From Sparassis latifolia (taxonomy: Eukaryota; Basidiomycota; Agaricomycetes; Polyporales; Sparassidaceae), in the NCBI GenBank assembly GCA_018466975.1, contig CM031559.1, positions 868,001-932,000 of the forward strand: a stretch of DNA of 64,000 nucleotides, in the 5' to 3' direction. A program made the position numbers and the translations under genes. Under the pieces are notes generated by a model. That model searched no databases. It was not told the DNA's origin and saw nothing but the letters and a program-made list of their open reading frames with translations. Within the stretch, counting starts at the first letter, position 1, and each line of letters opens with the position of its first letter. This document shows positions 10,391-22,681 of this stretch, piece after piece.

Positions 10391-13300
10391 CAGTGCCACC
10401 GCCCATGCACCTATGCACTGCGCATTGAGCTGGAGTGCAACACAATAGGCCAGAGCAGCATCAAGTCTTCCTGCAGATGTGCAGTGCCAGGAAAATATAA
10501 GGGAAATGATCAGATAATACTCCAAATATACCTGGCTAGCATAGCCTCCATTCAACCTCCAAATTCCCATTGGCATTGTGCCAGTGTATCTAGAGCAAAG
10601 ATTGTCAGACAGCATCCATGAGGGACAGGATGTATCTGCCAATCCGAAGCTCAGGCAGAGTACATGGAGACTGCGAGACACATCTGTGGGTACAAAGATG
10701 GCCTCGCATGAGAGTGTGATATGCAGTAGCTAGTTAAAGGGAACAGTGAAGGCAGGAAGAGAGAGAAGAGGATGCCGACGTGAGGTGACCAAGCAATTTT
10801 GATGAAGTTCAACATTTGCAGTTATTTGTGAGCTGTCATACGCCAGAGGTAGTCAGACTGGCAGAGAGTTGCGCAGTTATGGGAGACAGTACGGAGGGTA
10901 TATGTGGGGGTCAGCAGCGAGATGGATGTTCACAAGGCTTTGCAAGGCCTTCTGATAGGACCTCCGTGAATCAATTAGAAGCTCTGATCCCAGCGACGAC
11001 ATTTCTCGGGATGGCCAACCACCCATTTTTGGGGGTTTGGACACAACCTGACAGCAGGTCGGTCATTTTCAGGGTTATGTGGGATCGAACATTCGGCCAC
11101 CTAGAATTACATTCGACGGCCTGCGGAACAAAAAATTCGCTTCCTGCGCAAAACCCAAGCTTTTGTGAGCCAAATTACTAAACATTTCCTCCCAAACTAC
11201 CACATATGGCTAAATTTTAGGCCCATCCTCCGAAACCTCAGAGATCCGCCAGCCAATCTCGGTTTTCGGGGGTTCTGGACCTAACCTCAGGTTGGAGGGT
11301 CACATTTCGGGGGTGTTTCGCACCCAACTTTCAACGTCTTTTTCGCCATTTTTGGGGGTCGGAGATCTAACATTTTGCCTCCGGCGGCCCATTTTTCGGG
11401 GATGGGTGCATCGGAGCTCTCAGTGGATTCGCGGGGGTCCTCTTCTGATACGCCATCAGTCTTATCACGTGTTCCAAACGCCACCAGGGCATAGCAGATT
11501 TCTCCACTTTTGCTGATGCTCTCTGTGACGCACTACTTACATGTCTAATATTGAAGCCAAGGTCATTCATGCACAATGTATTACCGGTATTGCATCTCGC
11601 AGAAACCCTTTGCTCACTTTGGGCCACGTGAGCTCCGACTCCTGGCCTACCTTGTCTTCCGATCTATCACGTCAAGAGAACTATGACCTCTCAGAAAACT
11701 GCATTCGAGTTTGCGTCTACGCGTCTACATAGTGGATGTGGTTCTTCGACTGAGCAACTTTTTCCTCGCAAAGCATGGATGCTTGGTATGTCAGACATCA
11801 GCGAAAGGTTGTTCGCACACTTCCAGCAAGACGCTTTCCGAGTCCGCTAGAAGGTAGTTCGACTTCGCATGCTGTCTCCGTCGTCATTCTCGACGGTTTG
11901 CGGTGAGAGGCCTTAGGCGCGAGGGTTCTGGGGACGATCACCGCTTCCAAGTCCACTCCGTACTGCGCTTTCTGTGCGTCTCCGATTTAAACGGTCAGTT
12001 TTGAGTCAAATATAGTTGGTATAATGCTGAAATATTTTGTTGTGTACGAAGTGTCTCAGGCTGCACACTCTATCTCTGTTTCTCGATTCAGGTGTGGAAC
12101 TCCCAGTTTCACCTATGTTATGATTGCGATTCACATCTTCTCGAATCCGCACTCACACCCATCAGCCCCGCCGCCACCGCCATGATACCTCGAGTACGGA
12201 AAGCGGCTGCTTCGCATACACAATCCACTTTAGCGTTCGTAATCTACTCTGATTACGAAGCGCACGAATTACCAAGGTAGACAGCTACCACATCGTGCAT
12301 TGCGAACTTGGAGTGAATGAAGCCGGGCGTGAGCACATGACCTAGTTGTCGGTGTCCATGTCATAAAGTCGCCGAGGGTTTGACGCTGGCAGCCGTGGTG
12401 GCCATCTGGACTGGATTACTACTGCGATGTTCCGAAGGCTTCGTGATAATCACTGCGCTGGCGACGCACTTCAACTTCGTGTGACGAGCATCATCAAGGT
12501 AAGAACGCGATGGTCTTCTAATGTTCTGAGCGTGCGTTTGGGGAGATTCTTGAACATGGCGGCGACGGAGCCTGTGTCTCCCGAAGCAACCTTATCTCAC
12601 AGGACGTCAGTGTCCCCGCTGCACGCCGCCACGATGAATGGGCACTGACAGATGGGAGGCGTCGATTCCGGCGTATTCCAAACCTATGCAACTGCGTGCA
12701 CTGGTTCCTGTACCCATGACCTTACGGTGCCTGAACCTGGACGATCAGCGTATGATCAGCGTCGTTCTTCCCATGAAGGAACTACAAGCTCGCAATGCAA
12801 GTGGGTCATCCATCGAACGAACTCAAAGTTCAGTAACAGTTGGACTGGGCATCAGCATCATGATGCGGCTGTCACGCCATGGCCGCCCTCTGCTATTCGG
12901 TACCAGTATCTGTTACCTATCCGCTGCTCGACGAGGTGCGGCCGCCGTCCATGTTACACTAAATACTATGGGTCAATTCAATGCTTTGTGAGTGGGGGGG
13001 ACTGATTGATTTACTTGTAGGACACCCAGTTGGTCGACGTGCTGAAATCTTTGCAAATGTCTCTCTCGATCTTTGGCATGCTGTGCTACTTGCTTCGAAG
13101 CTGCCAGTGTTATGGAGGGATAGTAATGAATGCCTTCCCAGAGCTATGCAGAACAGAACTTTGTGCGACGGCCCCTGGCAACTTGGCGAGCCCCACCCTC
13201 TCCCCTCGAAGTTTGAGTGGGAGGCGATCCTAACTTACCCACCAAAGCGATCACTTCCGCGCTACAGAGGCCGGCTTCTGGCAACCGCGTCGCGATCGCT

Positions 13301-14085
13301 GCTCTCGTTTGTGCTAGCACCACGAAGGTCTGTGGCGCACGAGATTGATGCAGAATTTGTGTCCGTTGATATCATCAGACTTTCTAATGGCTTCGTGGCG
13401 TAGCGCTATTTTTCATCATGCTCAGACCCCGAGTACGCGACGCTACCTGACGCCGACGGAGCCAATCGTACGTAGTAACTCTTGTGTCTGTGTGGGCCAA
13501 TCTCTTACTGCTTTGAATGACGCTGTGCTTGCGTCACGTCTACTAGGATGTGCGCGGGTAAGGTGGTTGCGGTGGTGTGAAACTTCGTGGGCTTCGACCT
13601 GGGTATATCAATCCTAAGCCCCCCTGGACGTCGGAACCGCGTCTATTCGAGTAAACGGTGCTATGAATAGTTCCTTCTTCAATTGATATACTCATCAATC
13701 TCCTTACGCCTTCTATCGTAACCTGCTTGCGGTCTTTTGAACCGTATTGTGGCACGGTTGCTGTGGCTTCTGATACGACGATTCCTCGAGCTTGGTCAGC
13801 CGGAACAACCTGCAGCTTTTCAGCGGATTTAGGATTTCCGCCGGTACAATTGGATTGCAACGCCCTTAGCTGCAAGCTCACCGGTAGACCTGAATGGCTA
13901 TTGACGGGCCATACTCGTGCATGTCTGGTAGACTGCTGCTTATGGGCTTCACAGGTGGTATCATTGCAGCTCGTAAAGCCCAGACAAGGATTTAAATCGA
14001 CTTCTGCGCTGTGGCATACGACATGCGAATTCGAAGCATGGGAACGCGTTCCAGGGACGGGGAGTCGATAAAGTATTAATGCATC
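10391..14085. other. No recognised gene; degenerate motif array at 11000-11420
   Basis: Open frames here are short and show no family motif I recognise. Between about 11000 and 11420 variants of CCATTTTTGGGGGT and of ACCTAACCTCAGG recur at irregular spacing, which suggests an old tandem array. From 11530 to 13400 several GT...CAG pairs and short open stretches occur, so a decayed gene is possible, but I cannot assign one. Confidence 0.4.
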
Positions 14086-14087
14086 TA

Positions 14088-14524
14088 CTGTAGCGAAACG
14101 ACCTTAGGTTCAGTCACGGGTCACAGCCCTTGTGAACTGAACCTATTTGGGCGCTTGTCACGGGTCACAGATAATTATGAACTGGCGGCTCAACAGAATG
14201 GTCACGAGCGCTAAATATTCGTTTGCGGGCGCTTATCTGTAGCGTGCCGTTCTGAGTGACTCTGACACGGCTGACCCGAATGTGTGAGCCTTTACATGCA
14301 ATATAGTGCATGCTCAGAATCACTGTGGCTTGTACTACTGTACAGTCTGGTTGTATAATGAGCCATCAAGCTTGAGGGAAATCCGACTTCCAACCTCTAC
14401 GGGCGCCTGCGGCGCCAGTGAACTGAACTAGTGTCCCATGTCACACTGACTTGTGAACTGTGAACTAAGTCAAGCCAGCATGTCACGGGTCACACCCCGT
14501 GAACCTAAGGTCGTTTCGCTACAG
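14088..14524. mobile_element. TA-flanked miniature inverted-repeat transposon
   Basis: The terminal inverted repeat begins CTGTAGCGAAACGACCTTAG and is perfect for 25 bases. Both ends are flanked by TA (14086-14087 and 14525-14526), as expected for the Tc1/mariner superfamily. Inside, the subterminal word GTCACGGGTCACA occurs at least three times (near 14115, 14158 and 14482), with one more divergent copy. It is 437 bases long with no transposase frame, so it is a non-autonomous MITE. Confidence 0.88.
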
Positions 14525-14526
14525 TA

Positions 14527-15240
14527 TATCACTCCACCGCCGGCTTTCAACTTCCCAAATTTTTGCGAGACATCAGAATAGGAACGGCAAGGTGGGAAGC
14601 ATCGTAGCTCGCAGCTGTGTCACCATGGCCAGCTCAGGTGCACGCGCTACCAGACTGGTAGGCGGACGAGGGCGGTATTATGATATGTATTTTGGGCTAC
14701 AGATTCACCAGCAGATCCAGATCGCCCTCGGATGGAAACAAAAAGTGTAGGGTTAGGGTTGGCTCAGCCGATATTTCCGGGAAGGGATGGTTACCCGAAC
14801 AATTTCCTGCGGGGAGTGCCGCAGCGGGAGCTGTACTGAGCCTCGTGATCGTCCACAAGGCCAGCATTGCCCAGCCCACATTCATCATCTGCAAACCCCA
14901 CCTCCGGCCAGACGGAGGAGAGGGCGTCCATTCCAATCGATTTCCGCGTGTCGCACCGTCCCAGTAAAATCTAGCAGTGCGCCAGGGAGGTTTGCTATAA
15001 ATGTTATGTTGCGGAAGAAGAGTCGGTTATTGATCAGAATCATCGGAAGACAGCGTGGACCAAAAGTGAATAGCCGAACGCGAAAGAGGTCAAGGTTTTC
15101 TCAGGCGTCGAAGACATGTGAGGCGCTGGCGTTGTGGATGATTCTCTCCCGCGCCTGGGAGCTCAGCGCTGCTGCTTCTTGGCTGATTCCTATATCATCA
15201 GAAGCTGTCCACTCCCTCCTGCTTCGCTGTCTGGCAGGAG
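14527..15240. other. Intergenic, upstream of the DUF6534 gene
   Basis: No recognised gene. A two-unit TTAGGG-like stretch is at 14748-14760. The last few dozen bases lead into the promoter of the gene at 15345. Confidence 0.5.
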
Positions 15241-15243
15241 CAT

Positions 15244-15251
15244 GATATATA
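15244..15251 (+). promoter_or_regulatory. TATA box of the DUF6534 membrane protein gene
   Basis: GATATATA lies 94-101 bases before the ATG at 15345 and is followed by a CT-rich stretch typical of fungal transcription start regions. Confidence 0.6.
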
Positions 15252-15344
15252 CCCGCCCTCATCGGTCGTTCTCTATCTCTACTCTCATCTGAGAACGTAT
15301 TCGTCGGACACCCCTTCCCTCCTACCACAGTCGACCTTTCAGCC

Positions 15345-17425
15345 ATGGGTCAGAACCTCAACGAGACTGTTGGAGCGCTGCTCCTAGGGTCGCTCTTCAC
15401 CGCAGTGTATGCTCTTGCGCTTGCTGCATGATGCCAGGCTGATCGTCCGTCCGCAGAGGGTACGGGATCACCACTATGCAGACGTACATGTACATGACCC
15501 GATTCCCGAAAGACCCCAAGATCATGCGATATACTGTCAGTATACCCCCCCTTTCCCCCCTTCACCTTCTGCGGCTCTTCTTGCTGATGATGTTTGTGTC
15601 CCAAGGTCTGGTCGCTCCTGTGAGCATTGCCCGCGTCTCGGGGAATATTAACTCACTCTAGTGTTGCACCAGCATCCTCGATACAACCCATATAACGCTA
15701 AGCTGGCACATGGTCTATTACTACCTCATCTTGAACTACGACAACCCGCCTGCGTTAGAGCGCTCTGTTTGGTGCGCATCCTCTCCCACATTTACTGTGC
15801 ACTGATACTGACCGTTTTGCAGGAGCTTTGATGTACGTTTATTTCCATCACAACGTGCGGCCGACTCTGAATAATTATTCGTCTCGTCCAGATCACAGTC
15901 GTCGTCACCGTGAGTGGGACATCCACCTCGTATGAGCGTTAGGAATGACTTTCTTTCTCTAGGCGGTCATCACAGTGGTTGCGCATTGGTAGGTCTTATC
16001 ACAAATCGGATCTTGTCATACCATTAATAATCTGCTAGTTTCTACGCACGACGAGTGTTCATCCGTAAATCATACTTTGCCTCTTGTCTTGCATGCATTG
16101 GACTGATCGCGGTGAACAGTGGGTGGTCGTCAATGGTTCCTCACAATAATCATTGTACGTCTCTTCTTGCAGTCCACCTTCCAGCCCAAGGCTGATCGCT
16201 GCCATAGCTCTGCTTATCCGCTATGCGCCTTAGTTCGTAAAAAAAATTTGTGTCCGTAATTTCCCCTTACTGAACCATATTTTCTCCATACAGTCTTCGG
16301 CACAAGTGGGTAATTGCAATTAATTATGCACCCCTTCTTGCTGATGTTGTTTTCTCAGTCGTCACCGTGAGGCTATTCCAAATACGTGAACTCGCGCTTG
16401 TGCCCCATAAGATCGGGGTCAGTCTTCGAATCCACTCTCTTAAATTTGTACTCACTCTCTGCGGTGTCTTCTGCAGGTGGAGGTCGGAGTTGGTATGGGC
16501 GCAGGCACCCTCGCCGATTTCATCATCACCGTCTCGCTAGTGTGGTTCCTGCGCGGGCACAGGTCTGGGTTCAACAGCCAGTAAGCCCTCCTTACCACCC
16601 CTTTTTTCATTCTATTTCTCATCTTTCATCCTAGAACCGACAACGTATGTTTCCCTCTACATCCTCGGAAGAGAGAGCTCACCGTGTCTGCACCGTATAG
16701 TTGCTTGACAGGATTATATTCTGGACGATCAACAACGGTCTATTGACAAGCATTGTCGGTCTCGTCGTCATCCTCACCGTAAGTCTCTCTAGTATATTCC
16801 CTGAGCGCGAGCAACCTTGGCTGAGGCGCGCCCTCGCCTTGCAGTGCATTATCATGCCTTACAACATGATTTACCTCGCCGTGCACCTCCTCTTGAGCAA
16901 ACGTACGTCTTGCTGCATTATGCTGACAATTATCCGAACTAAACGATGTTTGCATATACTAGTGTACGCAAACGCGCTTCTGGCAACGTATGCCTTCTCT
17001 CGCCATCCCTTCCCTGTGCATCACTAACGTCAAACACAGGCTGAACTTCAGAAAATCGCATCGCGGACGCGGTCTGGACGACGAGGACACCACGATCCAA
17101 CTCTCGGGGATGAGCCGGGGGCGGCGCACGGAGAGTGGGCTGCAGTTCAGCGGGAAGGACAGCACGACTGCGCCCGTCGTGCACGTCGTGACGACCACTA
17201 CGACCGACATGCAGTTCGAGGGTATGAGCAAGGTGGTGCGTGCATTATCCGTCGGTTCCATATCCCCCTTCCCGCATATCCCGTGTCCCACATCCTGACC
17301 CTCGTTACCTGTCTTCTGCTTATTCAAGGTTCACTCACACTGTCATCCAGGGTTCTCATTCGGACATCGACTTCGATCGCGAAGAGAGCATCCACCCCCT
17401 CGGCGGGCTCAAGGAAGATGCATGA
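15345..17425 (+). CDS. DUF6534-type multi-pass membrane protein, 18 exons
   Basis: By hand this gene threads into 333 residues over 18 exons: 15345-15406, 15457-15539, 15606-15619, 15662-15771, 15823-15832, 15892-15909, 15963-15988, 16039-16064, 16120-16154, 16294-16309, 16359-16417, 16477-16580, 16635-16644, 16701-16778, 16845-16902, 16963-16987, 17040-17232 and 17351-17425. All introns are GT-AG and all phases agree. The N-terminal half gives several hydrophobic segments, including one with LDTTHITLSWHMVYYYLI. Residues from about 154 (GAGTLADFIITVSLVWFLR, INNGLLTS, LYANALLATLNFR) match the DUF6534 pattern of agaricomycete membrane proteins. The last 80 residues are hydrophilic, rich in Asp, Thr and Ser, and probably cytosolic. 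The molecular role of the family is not known to me. Exons of 10-18 bases are unusually small. Confidence 0.85.
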
Positions 17426-20400
17426 GCCCGCTCCTCTTCTTGGTTTCCCTCACTCGCGGGTCCCTAGATTAGTGATGCCATTGCCAGTGCTGCGGCGGCG
17501 TGACCTTGGACACGCGTACCGGTGCTAGAGCCAGTGCCCTATATATTCTCCGCCGCTTCCCACGTCACACCACGCTCCTTACCGCCCATATTGTACGAGT
17601 CCCTGTCCAAAATGTTGTTGTGCAGTCCGTTTTTGCGTTCTTGTATGAGGGTGTATGTGTCGGTGCCCCGTGTGTCTGCTAGTGTACTCCGATACTCCGA
17701 TAGATATGATTGATACATCTAGGTAGGCCTTGGTATGATGCCTCGCTCGCTCTTTGGTGCTATCGTTGGGTCCGGTGATCGCGTCAGCTAGCAATATTGC
17801 CTTAGTGCTGATAATGGAGGCGGGTTCTGTGCATTTGTCCGAGGAGAAGTTAAGTTAAGCTCGGGACTGCCTTACGCTGATACGAGAAGGTCGGGGATGA
17901 CATTATGAGAGCCTACCGCAGGAATGCAAATGCATATGCAGATGTTGGCCCGATGGAGGAGAACGCGCGCCTAATCTTTTGTAAGCGCTGAACCGTGACT
18001 TGTGCGCACGAACATCTCCGTGCCGTGTGGTCGCACGCGTGCTCTTGCGGCCTTTGCGACTGCGATGGCGAGGGTACAAATCTTCGGTCCTGTCTTCATC
18101 CCGTGTTCGTGAAATCTTTGCGGTGTTTTTTTGATCAGGATCAGATGTGTGAGGAGCTGATCTCGTGCTCGTGGAGGCATTTTATCATCATTTACGGTGT
18201 CCTTGTGGCGCGACTGGCGGCTCAGTGTCTGATATCCACGTTGAGTCTGCCCAAATTGTGGCCCTAGTCGCTCCATCTGGAAGAGGAAGCCGGGGGGCTG
18301 TGCAGGCTCGGACAGCACTTATACTGGCAGATGGAGACACCGACAGGCCTGACATGTACCCCGCGTGCGTATCGAAAGCTAGTGGGCATGGAGTTCCCCC
18401 TGTAGATATGTCATGTCGAAGCCAAAGTCGAAGTCCTAGACCTAGGGTTCAGTGCAGAGATACAAGCCGAGAACGATCTCCGCCTTCCAGTCAAATCAGG
18501 TGATCTGATGAAAACGTGATACCCGCACTCAGCCTACACCGCCAAACGGCATATTCCTTTTTTTAACATCTTGCCGGGCGGTTTCCCAGGGAGCTCCGAT
18601 CGAACGTCCAACAGACTACTACTCAGCCAACATCCATCAGATGTCCCTTCACAGAATCTCCACAGCATGTACCATGTAACATCCAACGGAGATCCCTCAC
18701 CGGGGAGTCACCGCCTGTGGAGGCCACAGCTCGGCTCTTCCGTATTGCATGCACACTATATACAGCTCTGGCTCTTTCAGCTAATTACACAGAATAATTG
18801 TGGTGTAAATAGATCACATTTCTACAGAGGTCATGTCACAAACTGCCTACAAGACAAAATAATGTACATAGGCAGAAAATTGATTCGTGCCGCCAAAGGG
18901 AGCCAACTGCATATAGAATATCTTTAAAGAAGGCCTACTTTGTCTGATAATAGAACATGTGGCATGTTGGGAATGAAGGATGGCTGATGACACTCCGAGA
19001 GAGACCATCGTGGGGGGCGGGAGAACAGGACAGTGAGACAACTGGGAAGCAGGGAGACGTGGCAGCGAGGCGAGGCGAGGCGAGTTTAGGGCAGGCCAAA
19101 ATTGACTTCTGACTTTTTGCGACCTTGCCCTTGCCGAGCATGCCAGTGTTTGTGTTGTGGCTGGACAGGGATCTCCAGCGGAGAACCTCAGCAAAACGTC
19201 CTGGAAACCTCGCGCCGGATCTCCGAGTGTCATCCAATATAACTTCAGCGGAAATCAGCCGTGCGGAGCTTCCATAAGGGACCGGTATTACATCTCTCGG
19301 AAATCAAGGCATTTGTTCTTCCGAGGCCATCAATCTGAGGTCCCAGAAAAAACTATTTGGAGGTCCGATCAACGTTGGCTGAGTGGTGGTCTAATGAACA
19401 TTATGTTCCAGTTGGGCGTGTAACCCGTCTGCCATCTATTTTCCAATCGATGTAGTATTGCGGCCGACGCTGGCCCAGCACCTAGCCAACGCGTGCATAT
19501 CAGCTAGAATCCACCCAATACGGCGAGTCCTGCGTCATAGCATTTATGCCACGTCCTATCCCCATCCAGACCTGTTACAGTATTCATATCTTACAACTTC
19601 CGAAGTTTCAACAAGCTACCCCTGGCCAGTGTTTGAAAGACCTCCTGAGGAAACCAGTTGTGGTCAATTTCCGTTACGGAATCGGCGATCGCGCCGTTCA
19701 TGACGTGATCGACCGACTGACCGCCACAACGCCTGCGGCATGGAGGCTTTTTTTATTTTATTTTCTGCGATCGATCTGGCGTTGATCAATGAGATACGGT
19801 GCGCAATCTGCGTCCGCCGGGCAGGCCCCTGTCTTTTCGCGTGCTACAGGATACGATTCGAGGGCGACGGGCGGGCCATCTTTTAGTCGGTGCACGTTGG
19901 CTGGCAGGCCCGACGGAGATATTACTGGTTGCGCGTGTTTGACAATCAGTTTGTCATTTCGATGCTTCGATATTGCGTCCCTGGTACAAGTCAGACATTG
20001 CAAACCATATGCATACTCGGCGGAATTGTGGCGGGATCCACAGGAAGTCCGGGGTTGGAGGCCAGGTGTAGCACGGTTGGACATGTATCCCGAGGAGCGG
20101 CGCAGGTCCAGGTCAAGCAGTACTATCGCGTCAACGTAGTCCCAGCCACACGCGTCGCACGATTTGCAACGTCGAGATGAACGATGGTCGATTGCTAAAT
20201 CTCCCGGTGGGAGTTTCGCGGCGCCACAGGTACGCAGAAACAAGCGGACATGAACACCCTGTGACGACGAATTTGAAGCATGTTACGTGAAGGCGACGTA
20301 GCCCCCTCCAGATCTCTCGCGGGAGGACACGACACGCTGTGTGAATCGCACAGATGAACGACATTGACAGTTACGTATCCGACGTACGTACAAAATGTCG

Positions 20401-20753
20401 TCTCCGCCCACCTGTCTACCAATCGCCATGCCGCCCCTCAGTCGTCCCGTAGGCTGCGTAGAAAGCAATAGTACATCGCGTACCAAATCAAGTACACCTT
20501 CGCGTCACTACATTTTCGCCGCCACTCCACCACGGCGGAAGTATCGTATATCACGAGAAAGCTATGTGCTGTCGTGAGCATCCGGCATCAAGACATGAGC
20601 ATCGACATGAACGCGCGTATTGACAAACAACGTCTATTAACAGTTAGCAAATAGAATAAGGGACACAATCGTGCACTTCAGGCGCGCTCATAATGTGTAC
20701 CTGTGGCGCGCCATAGTCAGCCAGGGCAACGCGCGGAGTAGGACACAGGAGGC
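17426..20753. other. No recognised gene
   Basis: Open frames of up to about 160 codons exist on the minus strand at 19758-20243 and elsewhere, but they show no domain motif and no consistent exon chain. I treat them as chance. The interval also holds a short GCGAG array at 19065-19084. The 20650-20753 stretch is the 3' flank of the transporter gene. Confidence 0.45.
19065..19084 (+). repeat. (GCGAG)4 microsatellite
   Basis: Four exact copies of the five-base unit follow one another. Confidence 0.85.
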
Positions 20754-22540
20754 TCACCGATACAACGGGCTCTTATCGCCCATGTCCTTGAACTCCTCCG
20801 CGTCCGCGTCGGGCTTGATCCCTTCCCTCTCGCACATCGCGTCCTTCTGCCTATTGAGGCGGTGGAATTCCGCCATCCCGATGATACTGAGTACCGCGCA
20901 CGCACACAGACACCCGATGTTCGTCGCGTGCCCGGGGTGGTACCGCGGGCTGTCCTGCGTACGGTAGATGAACGAGCTCGCGATCCCGCCCAGGTTGCCC
21001 ACGCCGATCGTCATCGCGATGACGACTCCGCGCTTGACTTCCCCTCCCGTGTTCCCGCCCGCCCACGATAGCACACAGGCGACAGCGGGGAAGAGTCCAC
21101 AGCCTGCGATGATCGTGCCAGCGTACCCTGCACCGGGCGTCGACGTCGCGAATAGCACGACGTAGCCGACGAGTGCGGTTAGCGAGCCTAGCAGAATGAA
21201 GGGCCCGCGCTTGCGCCACTTGTCGGACAGGATGCCGGTCGCGATGGTGAAGACACAGCCCGCTGCGTACGGCGGCACCGAGAGCAGTTGGGCATGCGAG
21301 GCACTGTAGCCTAGCGCTGCGATAATGGTGGGAAGGAAAAGTGCGAACGCGTATGTCGGGATCAGGAGGCTGCCGTACTAGATCAGGGACTGGCAGGAAC
21401 ACAGAGCAGAGGTACGCACAAGAGGTAAACACCGATGAAGAGGTACGAGTGTGGGTCCTTCAACGCCTGGAACAGGAAGTCCCACTTGAAACCCTTCGCA
21501 AGCCCCGTGTTGTCCGCCTTCAGGGTGTCGATCAACCAGGTACGCTCTGCGGGTGTCAAGAACGTCGCAGTTTCCGGGAACTACAGAACGTAAGCAACAG
21601 CCCCGATAAATGGGAGACAGACACCTACGTCATACATGCAGAAGTACGAAATGAGAGCAACGAGGACAGTGACGATTCCCTCGAGCAGGAACTGCCGAAA
21701 ATATTGCATCAGTTCCCTACTCAGAGTTCGCAAACGAGAATACGCACGATCCAAGACCATCCCGCGAGCCCACGCAAACTGCATACGATGTGTAAGTGGA
21801 CGATCGATCAAAGCAGTCCCATCCTAACGCACCCGTTCATCTTCTCAATCCCGAAGGCAAGGATACCTCCAAACGCGCCAGCTACGGTGGCCGCGGACAA
21901 GAAGATCGAGACGCGCTGCGCCTGTGTTGCACGCGGGTACCACAGGCATAGGTAAAATGTCACCCCCGGGAAAAGACCGGACTCCGTTACGCCCAAAAAG
22001 ACACGGGCAGTAATCAGACCACCAAAGTTCTTCACGAAGGCCATGCTAAGCATGACGATACCCCAGGCAACCATAATGCCGGGAATCCACCGCGAGGGTC
22101 GAAGGCGCTTCATGGCCAGGTTGGACGGAATCTCAAAGAAGCAGTACGGAATCTTAGAGGGAAGATGAACATTGGGTTAGGGAGTGTACCATCTTGAAGG
22201 AACGCACGAAGAAGACGGCAGAACACAAGTTGTACTGCACCCCGGTAAGGTTAAGAGACTTCGTGAGCCCAGCAACCTTCGCATTGCCTGTACCGATCAC
22301 ATCAGCACACGAACCCATATGAAAAGCTGTGAGCTCACCGATGTTGGAACGGTCAAGGAAGGAAAGAAGATACAGAGCAGAGACGAAGGGGAGCAGGTGC
22401 CAGTCGAGTTTACGCAGGACACGGGCGGGGACAACTCCTTCCGGGATGGGTACAGTGACTGCCGAGTTCGATCCATGCGGGGCCGTGACGCTCTCGTCGG
22501 GGACGAATTTTTCGTCCTCGATGGAAGAAGACTTGGACAT
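20754..22540 (-). CDS. Major facilitator transporter, Dal5/TNA1-like (anion:cation symporter family)
   Basis: Seven exons on the minus strand join in phase to 490 residues: 22540-22339, 22287-22208, 22152-21833, 21778-21748, 21691-21629, 21580-21420 and 21369-20754. The six introns are 48-56 bases. The first transmembrane segment ends in SFLDRSNIGNAKVAGL, the typical signature of the allantoate/nicotinate permease group. FEIPSNLAMKRLRPSRW and the ARVFLGVTESGLFPGVTFYL helix are also family hallmarks, and GWSWIFLLEGI lies before the sixth helix. The C-terminal half carries PPYAAGCVFTIATGILSDKW. The length fits the family's usual 480-520 residues. Substrate is not predictable from sequence alone; members move small organic anions such as vitamins or ureides across the plasma membrane. 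The start ATG is followed by a hydrophilic N-terminus typical of the group. Confidence 0.93.
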
Positions 22541-22673
22541 CGTGGGCGCGGAGCACTGAAACCCGTCTGTAGCCTACTAGGTCTAAGGAATCGCCAACGT
22601 CGGCGATGAGACGAGAGGCCAAGGGGTGGGGGGAAAGAACCGGATAGTCAGAAGATGGGGAAGGAGTCTGCAT

Positions 22674-22681
22674 CTTATAAG
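22674..22681 (-). promoter_or_regulatory. TATA-like box of the transporter gene
   Basis: CTTATAAG lies 134 bases upstream of the ATG at 22540 on the minus strand, within a pyrimidine-rich leader. Confidence 0.45.

Noticed and set aside
14748..14760. Telomere-like TAGGGTTAGGGTT
   Set aside because: Only two units, with normal sequence on both sides. A similar single unit near 44757 is also isolated. Not evidence for a telomere.
19758..20243. 161-codon minus-strand open frame as a gene
   Set aside because: No motif, overlapping open frames of similar length on the other strand, and no supporting exon chain.
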